Assembly: GCA_035556195.1 (NCBI GenBank)
Contig: DATMFK010000066.1
Location: 1-64,000 of the forward strand
Origin: G016756615 sp035556195
GTDB lineage: Bacteria; Pseudomonadota; Alphaproteobacteria; Rhizobiales; Rhizobiaceae
Length of the DNA stretch: 64,000 nucleotides
Reading direction: 5' to 3'
Both the position numbers and the translations under genes were made by a program. Position 1 is the first letter of the stretch; the number at the start of each line of letters is the position of its first letter. Below are positions 1-6,532 of the stretch, one piece after another. The notes beneath the pieces are model-generated. The model had not been told where the DNA came from. It made no database searches and saw only the letters and a program-made list of their open reading frames with translations.

Positions 1-312
1 ACGATCGAGCGATGCCGTCGGGCGCTTGCCGGTCTCCTGGATCGGGTGGCACGGAAACTCGAACGCGACACCGCCCGCTGCTTCTATGCCGGAGCGGATG
101 CGCTTGGCCAGTTCGACGTGATGACGGTTGCATGGCGAAAGATCGGAGCCGGTCTGCGCGATGCCGATGATTGGCTTCCCCGATTGCAACTCGGCCCGCG
201 TAAGACCGTAGTTCAGATAGCGCTCAATATAGAGGGCCGTCATCTCGGGGTCGTCCGGATTATCGAACCACTCCTGCGAGCGCAGCTTCTTTTCCTTTTT
301 CAAACCCGACAT
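1..312 (-). CDS. IlvD/Edd family dehydratase, N-terminal part (runs off window)
   Basis: Only the first 104 codons lie in the window. IlvD/Edd proteins are cytoplasmic Fe-S enzymes that dehydrate dihydroxy acids or sugar acids. The visible part has the family signature GKPIIGIAQTGSDLSPCN at residues 45-62, whose Cys61 is the expected first cluster ligand, and later HPIQETGKRPTASLDR. The N-terminal stretch WFDNPDDPEMTALYIERYL is of the type seen in sugar-acid (arabonate/xylonate-type) dehydratases more than in housekeeping IlvD. The ATG follows GGAGGG by 4 nt. It diverges from the CoxG-like gene. The substrate cannot be settled from this fragment. Confidence 0.85.
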   Translation of the reverse strand, partial: MSGLKKEKKLRSQEWFDNPDDPEMTALYIERYLNYGLTRAELQSGKPIIGIAQTGSDLSPCNRHHVELAKRIRSGIEAAGGVAFEFPCHPIQETGKRPTASLDR

Positions 313-580
313 TGAGCCCTCCACAATTGAGCATCGGACCCGATATCGGGGATTCGTTTCGGAAGATCCGGTGCGAACAGGCGCCGAAGCAACGACCGCT
401 TTGATCGGTGGATTTCGCTGCCCCAGCGCCCGCATGGTTATGACAAGGGATGTCCTTCCGCAAGTCTCCACGAGGCCATTTGTCCGACAATTAGATCCGG
501 ACGCCTTACCCGCACTTTGGTGTGATGGACAGCCCTCCGCTTATCGGTTACCCCTTCGGGAATCGAGAGAGGAGAACCGC

Positions 581-1036
581 ATGGCGCTCGTGATCGAAGG
601 CGAGGAAAAGATTGCTGCTCCCGCGCAGAAAGTCTGGGAGGCGCTGAACGATCCGGCCGTTCTGAAGGACTGCATCCCCGGCTGCCAAAGCCTGGAGAAG
701 AAGTCCGACACGGAACTGGCTGCCACGGTCGTTCTCAAGATCGGACCGATCAAGGCGACCTTCAATGGCGAGGTGACGCTGACGAATCTCAACCCGCCGC
801 AATCCTACACCATTTCCGGCGAAGGCAAGGGCGGCATAGCGGGCTTCGCGAAGGGCGGCGCCGACGTGACGCTGTCCGCCGACGGAGCCGACAATACGGT
901 CCTGAAATACGCGGCGAAGGCCGAGGTCGGCGGCAAGATCGCGCAGCTCGGCAGCCGGCTGATTACCTCGACGTCCAAGAAACTCGCCGGACAGTTCTTC
1001 TCAAGCTTCAACGAGCGCGTGAGCGGCGCCGGCTGA
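581..1036 (+). CDS. CoxG-like SRPBCC protein (carbon monoxide dehydrogenase subunit G family)
   Basis: A 151-residue single-domain protein of the START/SRPBCC fold, CoxG branch. It begins MALVIEGEEKIAAPAQKVWEAL and carries the family's DCIPGCQSLE segment near residue 30, then a glycine-rich strand (GEGKGGIAGFAKGGA) and a C-terminal helix ending FFSSFNERV. CoxG relatives help membrane attachment or maturation of molybdenum hydroxylases of the CO dehydrogenase type. No coxLMS genes are next to it here, so its partner is unknown. The ATG at 581 is chosen because GAGAGGAGAA precedes it by a few bases; the frame is open further upstream but that part has no family similarity. Confidence 0.85.
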   Translation: MALVIEGEEKIAAPAQKVWEALNDPAVLKDCIPGCQSLEKKSDTELAATVVLKIGPIKATFNGEVTLTNLNPPQSYTISGEGKGGIAGFAKGGADVTLSADGADNTVLKYAAKAEVGGKIAQLGSRLITSTSKKLAGQFFSSFNERVSGAG

Positions 1037-1130
1037 CGGCATGTAGGCGGGGCTCCCCGGCCGGAGCGTAGGGATTCCACACATCTCCCGGGGTACCGAG
1101 GGATCAGATGGTGGCTGCTTTCACTGCCGT

Positions 1131-1398
1131 TCGGCCACTTGGTTCTGCACCGTTGGGTGGGTTACCCAAACGGAACGGAATGGATCCTCGGGTCACGGCG
1201 CCATCGCTTCGCTCGGCGCCGGCCCGAGGATGACGAAGCTTCCATGTCTGTGCCAATCGCCAGTGTTGGCGATTGGGGGCAGGCCTTCAACGCAGTCGTC
1301 ATCCTCGGACGGGAGCCCGCGCCAGCGGGCGAGCTGATCCGAGGATCCATTCCGTTAGATGTGAGTATCTACCCAACGGTGCAAGACGAAGTGGCCGA
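1131..1398. repeat. 268-bp imperfect foldback (inverted-repeat) element
   Basis: The 510-bp gap between coxG and mrp holds a long dyad. The arm starting at 1131 (TCGGCCACTT) pairs with the one ending at 1398, and pairing continues for about 105 bp per arm with small gaps: blocks GCACCGTTGGGT, CGGAATGGATCCTCGG and CCGAGGATGACGA all recur inverted. The centre has its own perfect hairpin, 1253-1262 against 1267-1276 with a GTGT loop. No transposase or convincing coding frame is present. It resembles the palindromic intergenic elements common in rhizobia. The rest of the gap (1037-1130 and 1399-1546) shows nothing recognisable. Confidence 0.8.
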
Positions 1399-1546
1399 GC
1401 CGGACCAGCAACCGTCCAGCGTATCGCGAGATTTCCATGCATTACGCGATGTATCTCGTCATCCAAGGTGTCCTCCCAAGATGGTGAATATCGTAGCCCC
1501 AGAGTAACGAGTGGTATGAACGTGCTCGCGCCTCCGGGCCTATTCT

Positions 1547-2716
1547 CTATTCGAATACGATCGCCGGGCCGGCTGGTGCCGCGCCGCCGCGCTCCTCCCT
1601 CAAACGGTCCCAGACGTTCACGGCGATGTCGCGGTAGATCTTGGCCTCCGTTCCGTCGGGTTTGGAGGCAACGACCGGGGTGCCGGAGTCTGACGTTTCA
1701 CGGATGTCCATGACGAGCGGCACCTCGCCGAGGAAGTGGATGCCGAGGCGCTCGGCTTCCCTGCGCGCGCCCCCATGGCCGAAGATGTCATAGCGCTTTC
1801 CCGTATCGGGTGCGATGAAATAGCTCATATTCTCGACGATACCGAGCAGCGGCACGTCGACCTTCTTGAACATGTTGAGCCCCTTGCGCGCGTCGATCAG
1901 GGCGAGATCCTGCGGGGTGGAGACAATAATGGCTCCGGCAAGCGGCACCTGCTGGGCCATGGTCAGTTGCGCATCGCCGGTGCCGGGCGGCATGTCGACC
2001 ACGAGGACGTCGAGTTCGCCCCATTCGACTTCGCGCAGCATCTGGGTCAGCGCCGACATCACCATCGGACCGCGCCAGATCATGGGCGTCTCCTCGTCGA
2101 CGAGGAACCCCATCGACATCACCTTGAGCCCGAATTTTTCCATCGGCCGCAGCGTCTTGCCGTCGGCCGTCTCCGGCCTGCCATGGATTGCGAGGAGTCG
2201 CGGCATCGACGGTCCATAGATGTCCGCGTCGAGAACGCCGACTTTCAGGCCGTTCGCGGAAAGTCCGAGCGCAATGTTCACCGCCGTCGTCGACTTGCCG
2301 ACGCCGCCCTTGCCCGAAGCAACCGCGATAATGGCAGCGACGCCCGGGACCCCCCGCTTGCCGCGGCTTTCGGACTGAGGAGCATGCGGCGTGGGGCGGG
2401 CTGCCGGCGCGGCACGGGGCTGCGGCTGCGGGGCCGGGCGCGGAGGAGCGTTCTCCATGCCCCCGCCCTTCTTTTCGGCGGTCAACGCGACCACGGCGCC
2501 GGCGACACCGGGAATCGCCCTCACAACCCTTTCGGCGGCGGCCCGCAGCGGCTCCATCTCCTGCGCTCGCGCGGCCGGCACGGTGATGGAGAAGAACACC
2601 TTCCCGTCGGCAATGAAGATTTCCGACACCAGGCCGAGGTCGACGATGTTGCCGGTGAAATCCGGACCATTGATCGTCTTGAGCCTTTCGATGACGGTGT
2701 CCTTGGTGACCGACAT
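1547..2716 (-). CDS. apbC: Mrp/ApbC family Fe-S cluster carrier ATPase
   Basis: A 389-residue P-loop NTPase of the Mrp/NBP35 family, which binds and hands on [4Fe-4S] clusters in the cytoplasm. Residues 1-80 form a DUF59/MIP18-like domain (GPDFTGNIVDLGLVSEIFI). A proline-rich linker, about 90-115, follows, then the deviant Walker A GKGGVGKS at 135-142, the DADIYGPSMPRLL segment, VVDMPPGTGDAQLT, and ENMSYF. The usual CxxC of many Mrp proteins is not visible after ENMSYF, where the sequence continues IAPDTGKRYDIFGHGG. The start MSVTKD at 2716 begins the DUF59 domain; upstream in-frame codons add no family sequence. It stands alone and could serve cluster assembly for the nearby formate dehydrogenase. 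Confidence 0.93.
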   Translation of the reverse strand: MSVTKDTVIERLKTINGPDFTGNIVDLGLVSEIFIADGKVFFSITVPAARAQEMEPLRAAAERVVRAIPGVAGAVVALTAEKKGGGMENAPPRPAPQPQPRAAPAARPTPHAPQSESRGKRGVPGVAAIIAVASGKGGVGKSTTAVNIALGLSANGLKVGVLDADIYGPSMPRLLAIHGRPETADGKTLRPMEKFGLKVMSMGFLVDEETPMIWRGPMVMSALTQMLREVEWGELDVLVVDMPPGTGDAQLTMAQQVPLAGAIIVSTPQDLALIDARKGLNMFKKVDVPLLGIVENMSYFIAPDTGKRYDIFGHGGARREAERLGIHFLGEVPLVMDIRETSDSGTPVVASKPDGTEAKIYRDIAVNVWDRLREERGGAAPAGPAIVFE

Positions 2717-2919
2717 GATGCCTCGCCTGTTCGTTCCGTGACTCCAGATAGTGCATTGCGGTGCTGGAACCAAGCGCCACGTCTCCTAATCGACGGGCAT
2801 TCCAAGCGCCTATCTCGACTCTCGATGCTAAAATTTTCGACCTGCCGTCGATTTCGGGCACCATCGATCGTCGTTCTGGGGCGGCTGGAAATCCTGTCCG
2901 CATGACCAAGGAGAAAGCT

Positions 2920-3336
2920 ATGAAGTTCGTTCCCTATTTGAGCTTCGACGGCCGCTGCCGGGAGGCCTTCGCGTTCTACGAGAAAGTGTTCAGCGGCAAG
3001 ATCGTAGCCATGATCAGCCACGGCGAGACGCCGGCCGGCGCCCACGTGCCTGCCGATTGGCACGATAGAATCATCAACGCGCATCTGATCGTGGAAGACC
3101 AGGAACTGATGGGGGCCGACTCCCCTCCGAGCCAGGGTGACGTCAAGCCGAGCGGCTTCAGCGTCTCCGTCCAGATCGACGACGAAGATCGTGCCAAGCG
3201 CATATTCGACGCGTTGGCCGACGGTGGAAATGTCATCATGCCGTTCGAACCGACGTTCTGGGCCAAGAAATTCGGCATGGTGACCGACAAATTCGGCACG
3301 CCCTGGATGATCAACTGCGGCATGATTCCCGCCTGA
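2920..3336 (+). CDS. VOC family (PhnB-like) protein
   Basis: A 138-residue protein of the vicinal oxygen chelate / glyoxalase superfamily, PhnB-like branch. It starts MKFVPYLSFDGRCREAFAFYEKVF, the usual opening of this family, and ends DKFGTPWMINCGM. Members often lack a demonstrated reaction, and none can be assigned here. The ATG at 2920 is preceded by AAGGAG at 2908-2913 with a 6-nt spacer, which favours it over an ATG six codons earlier. It is followed by a strong hairpin at 3343-3387. Confidence 0.88.
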   Translation: MKFVPYLSFDGRCREAFAFYEKVFSGKIVAMISHGETPAGAHVPADWHDRIINAHLIVEDQELMGADSPPSQGDVKPSGFSVSVQIDDEDRAKRIFDALADGGNVIMPFEPTFWAKKFGMVTDKFGTPWMINCGMIPA

Positions 3337-3342
3337 TCGACA

Positions 3343-3387
3343 ATGTCTATCGTGGCTGAGGCGTGCTGCCTCGGCCACGATAGACAT
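3343..3387 (+). terminator. Strong 20-bp hairpin after the VOC gene
   Basis: Arms 3343-3362 and 3368-3387 are complementary over 20 positions with one G-T pair, closing a 5-base loop (GTGCT). It begins 6 bp after the VOC stop codon and ends 63 bp before the LysR start. There is no T-run on either strand, so it is not a textbook intrinsic terminator; it may still end transcription or protect the 3' end of the mRNA. Confidence 0.5.
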
Positions 3388-3450
3388 CAAGGGTATTGCC
3401 TGAATCGGCGGTTTGGCGGACCCTGAATGCCGTCATTCGCAACGGCATCC

Positions 3451-4350
3451 ATGATCGACAAGCTCGAATTCTTCATCGCCCTCGCCAAGGAAGAGCATTT
3501 CGGCCGCGCTGCCGAGCAGCTCGGCATTACCCAGCCCACCCTGTCGGCCGCCATCAAGCAATTGGAGGACCAGCTCGGCGTGATGCTGGTGCAACGCGGT
3601 TCGCGTTTCCAGGGGTTGACGGCAGAGGGAGAGCAGGTGCTGGCCTGGGCGCGGCGCATCGTCGGCGACACCCGGGCCATGCGCGAGGAAATGCGTGCGG
3701 CCCGCAAGGGACTTTCCGGACGCATCCGTATCGCAGCCATACCGACCGCGCTGGCCATGGTCGCGAAGCTCACCACCCCTTTCCGGGAAAAGCATCCAGG
3801 CGTGACATTCTCCGTCCTGTCGCGCACCTCGATCGAAGTGCTCTCGTTGCTCGGTAATTTCGACATCGATGTCGGAATCACCTATCTCGACAACGAGCCG
3901 CTGGGACGCGTCAGCAGCGTGCCGCTCTATTCGGAGCGCTATCAGCTCATCACGGCGGTCGGCAATCCGCACTCGGAAAGCGCGTCGGTGACTTGGGCGG
4001 AGGTCAGCCGACTGCCGCTCTGTCTGTTGACGCCCGACATGCAGAACCGGCGCATCATCGACCAGCATCTGGCCGAAGCCGGAGTCCATGTTCGTCCGAC
4101 GCTCGAATCCAACTCGATGATCGTGCTGTTCTCGCATATTCGGACCGGCAAATGGTCGTCGATCATGCCGCTCAATCTCGCGGAAACATTTGGGTTTTCC
4201 GAGCCGATCCGAGCCATCCCGATCGTCAATCCGGATGCGAGCCATATCGTGGGTCTGGTTGCGGCACGCCGCGAACCGCATACGCCGCTGGTCTCGGCGC
4301 TTCTGGAAGAGGCGATGACGCTGGCAGGCGATTTCGGACCGCGGCGCTGA
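3451..4350 (+). CDS. LysR family regulator, probable fds operon regulator (FdsR-like)
   Basis: A LysR-type transcription factor of 299 residues from MIDKLEFF. The N-terminal winged helix-turn-helix reads EEHFGRAAEQLGITQPTLSAAIKQLEDQLG, and residues from about 90 onward form the periplasmic-binding-like effector domain. It lies directly upstream of fdsGBACD on the same strand with a 138-bp gap holding a T-N11-A dyad. LysR genes in this place (fdsR) control formate dehydrogenase operons in other proteobacteria, so the same role is inferred. An alternative ATG at 3427 would add eight residues; neither start has a clear ribosome site, and 3451 matches the usual LysR N-terminus better. Confidence 0.9.
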   Translation: MIDKLEFFIALAKEEHFGRAAEQLGITQPTLSAAIKQLEDQLGVMLVQRGSRFQGLTAEGEQVLAWARRIVGDTRAMREEMRAARKGLSGRIRIAAIPTALAMVAKLTTPFREKHPGVTFSVLSRTSIEVLSLLGNFDIDVGITYLDNEPLGRVSSVPLYSERYQLITAVGNPHSESASVTWAEVSRLPLCLLTPDMQNRRIIDQHLAEAGVHVRPTLESNSMIVLFSHIRTGKWSSIMPLNLAETFGFSEPIRAIPIVNPDASHIVGLVAARREPHTPLVSALLEEAMTLAGDFGPRR

Positions 4351-4375
4351 AGTAACGATAGGGCGGGAGGAGCTT

Positions 4376-4392
4376 GATAGAAATCTTCTATC
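4376..4392. promoter_or_regulatory. Candidate LysR operator upstream of fdsG
   Basis: GATAGAAATCTTCTATC is a 17-bp dyad (GATAGA, 5-bp centre, TCTATC) and contains a T-N11-A pattern at 4378-4390, the hallmark of LysR-type binding sites. It lies 97 bp before the fdsG start in the only intergenic space between the LysR gene and the operon. No convincing -35/-10 pair could be fixed next to it. Confidence 0.5.
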
Positions 4393-4488
4393 GATCGACG
4401 GAACTGGCTTATTGATCCGGCCTGTTTCCTTTGGTCTGCTAAGCACTTAGGTGTTGATCAGGCAGCACCGTTTCAGGGAGGGCGCTGC

Positions 4489-4968
4489 GTGGGAATGCAG
4501 CTTGCAAGTACCGAGATCGAGGCGCGAACGACGGAGGTCGTCGAGGCGCTCAAAGGACTTGAGGGTCCTCTGCTGCCGATCTTGCACGGAATCCAGGAGG
4601 AATTCGGATACGTTCCGGCCGAAAGCCTGCCGGTGATCGCCTCGGCGCTGAATCTCTCCCGGGCGGAGGTGTACGGGGTCGTGAGCTTCTATCACGATTA
4701 TCGCGGCCATCCCGCCGGCCGTCATGTTCTCAAACTCTGCCGGGCGGAGGCCTGCCAGTCCGTCGGCGCGGAGGCGATCGCTGATCGCGTCACGCAACTG
4801 CTCGGTATCGGCTTTCATGAGACGGCGAAGGACGGATCTGTGACGCTGGAGCCTGTCTATTGCCTCGGCCTATGCGCCTGTGCCCCCTCGGCCATGCTCG
4901 ACGGGAAGGTGATCGGCCAGTTGGACGCGGGCAAGATCGATGACATCGTCGAGGCGGTTCGCGCATGA
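4489..4968 (+). CDS. fdsG: NAD-dependent formate dehydrogenase gamma subunit
   Basis: A 159-residue NuoE-like subunit with a thioredoxin-fold [2Fe-2S] domain. The cluster ligands are visible as CRAEAC (C-x4-C) and CLGLC (C-x3-C), the spacing expected for NuoE/FdsG. The helical N-terminal part LPILHGIQEEFGYVPAESL is standard. It passes electrons within the soluble FdsABG complex, which oxidises formate to CO2 and reduces NAD+. The GTG at 4489 is preferred over the ATG at 4495 because GGGAGG at 4476-4481 sits 7 nt from the GTG. First gene of fdsGBACD; its stop overlaps fdsB by 4 bp. Confidence 0.95.
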   Translation: MGMQLASTEIEARTTEVVEALKGLEGPLLPILHGIQEEFGYVPAESLPVIASALNLSRAEVYGVVSFYHDYRGHPAGRHVLKLCRAEACQSVGAEAIADRVTQLLGIGFHETAKDGSVTLEPVYCLGLCACAPSAMLDGKVIGQLDAGKIDDIVEAVRA

Positions 4969-6521
4969 CGGTCACGATCTACATTCCCCGCGATTCCGGC
5001 GCAGTCGCGCTCGGCGCCGACGAAGTCGCTCAAGCCGTCGAGCGAGAGCTTGCCGAGCGCGGCAGCAAGGCGCGCATCGTGCGAACGGGCTCGCGCGGAC
5101 TCTATTGGCTGGAGCCCATGGTCGAGGTGCTGACCGAGAAGGGTCGTGTCGCCTATGGCCCGGTACGGCCTTCGGACGTCAAGTCGCTTTTCGATGCCGG
5201 CTTCCTTTCCGGCAGCCAGCACAAGCGCTGGCTCGGCAGGCCGGAAAAGATACCGTTCCTCGCCCGACAGACCCGGTTGACCTTCGCGCGATGCGGGATC
5301 GTCGATCCACTCTCCCTTGGCGACTATGCCGCCCATGGCGGCCTTGCCGGGTTGAAAAAGGCGATCGCCATGTCGCCGTCCGAGATCGTGACGACGGTCA
5401 CGGAATCCGGCCTGCGCGGCCGCGGCGGAGCGGGCTTTCCGACGGGCATCAAATGGAAGACGGTGCTCGATACGGCGGCGGACCGCAAATATATCGTTTG
5501 CAACGCCGACGAAGGCGACTCCGGCACTTTCGCCGATCGCATGATCATGGAGGGCGATCCCTTCGTGCTCATCGAGGGCATGGCGATCGCCGGCATCGCC
5601 GTCGGGGCGACCAAAGGTTTTGTTTACATCCGCTCGGAATACCCGCACGCGGCCGCAACCATGAATGCCGCCATTCAGGCGGCGCGCAGGGCCGGCATGC
5701 TCGGCGAAAAGGTCCTCGGCTCGTCCAGGGCCTTCGACATGGAGGTCCGGGTCGGAGCCGGCGCCTATGTCTGCGGCGAGGAAACGTCCCTTCTCGAAAG
5801 CCTGGAAGGCAAGCGTGGACTTGTCCGCGCCAAGCCGCCGCTGCCCGCACATAAGGGCCTCTTCGGAAAACCGACGGTGATCAACAATGTGATCTCGCTG
5901 GCTTCCGTACCGATCATCCTGGACAAGGGCGGAGCGTACTACAAGGATTTCGGCATGGGCCGCTCGCGCGGGACCATCCCCATCCAGATAGCCGGCAACG
6001 TCAAGCATGGCGGCTTGTTCGAGGCGGCTTTCGGGCTCACTCTCGGCGAGATCGTCGACGACATAGGAGGCGGCACCCGAAGCGGGCGCCCGGTAAGGGC
6101 CGTGCAGGTCGGCGGCCCGTTGGGCGCCTATTTTCCGCGCGCCCTGTTCGACACGCCCTTCGACTACGAGGCCTTCGCCGCCAGGGACGGCCTCATCGGC
6201 CATGCCGGAATCGTGGTCTTCGACGACACTGTCGACATGCTGAAGCAGGCGCGCTTCGCCATGGAGTTCTGCGCGATCGAGAGCTGCGGCAAGTGCACGC
6301 CCTGCCGAATTGGCTCCGTCCGCGGCCTTGAGACGCTAGACAAGATCGCCCGCAACATCGAGCCGGAAAAGCAGCTCGAGCTCGTCGCCGATCTCTGCAA
6401 CACCATGAAGTTCGGATCCCTTTGCGCGCTGGGAGGTTTTACTCCTTATCCGGTGATGAGCGCGCTGACGCATTTTCCGGAAGATTTTCGCCCCTCGCCC
6501 ATCGCCGAAGCCGCCGAATAG
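4965..6521 (+). CDS. fdsB: NAD-dependent formate dehydrogenase beta subunit (diaphorase)
   Basis: A 518-residue NuoF-like flavoprotein that carries FMN, one [4Fe-4S] cluster and the NAD site. After an N-terminal thioredoxin-like part of about 120 residues come the nucleotide/FMN motifs GLRGRGGAGFPTGIKW and NADEGDSGTFADR, then YVCGEETSLLESLEG. The C-terminal cluster motif is ESCGKCTPCRIG, with the fourth cysteine in KFGSLCALGG. Length fits the family. The start ATG overlaps the fdsG stop in ATGA, implying translational coupling. Confidence 0.96.
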   Translation: MTVTIYIPRDSGAVALGADEVAQAVERELAERGSKARIVRTGSRGLYWLEPMVEVLTEKGRVAYGPVRPSDVKSLFDAGFLSGSQHKRWLGRPEKIPFLARQTRLTFARCGIVDPLSLGDYAAHGGLAGLKKAIAMSPSEIVTTVTESGLRGRGGAGFPTGIKWKTVLDTAADRKYIVCNADEGDSGTFADRMIMEGDPFVLIEGMAIAGIAVGATKGFVYIRSEYPHAAATMNAAIQAARRAGMLGEKVLGSSRAFDMEVRVGAGAYVCGEETSLLESLEGKRGLVRAKPPLPAHKGLFGKPTVINNVISLASVPIILDKGGAYYKDFGMGRSRGTIPIQIAGNVKHGGLFEAAFGLTLGEIVDDIGGGTRSGRPVRAVQVGGPLGAYFPRALFDTPFDYEAFAARDGLIGHAGIVVFDDTVDMLKQARFAMEFCAIESCGKCTPCRIGSVRGLETLDKIARNIEPEKQLELVADLCNTMKFGSLCALGGFTPYPVMSALTHFPEDFRPSPIAEAAE

Positions 6522-6532
6522 GAGCGGATGCC

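Noticed and set aside
1139..1507. A 122-codon frame in the coxG-mrp gap
   Set aside because: It is read through the foldback repeat and its peptide reflects the palindrome.
3343..3387. The hairpin as a classical Rho-independent terminator
   Set aside because: The stem is strong but neither side is followed by a T-run, so only a looser call was made.
4857..6203. A 448-codon open frame on the minus strand inside fdsG/fdsB
   Set aside because: It is antisense to clearly conserved fdsB, has no family motif and no ribosome site. Long antisense frames are expected in DNA this rich in GC.
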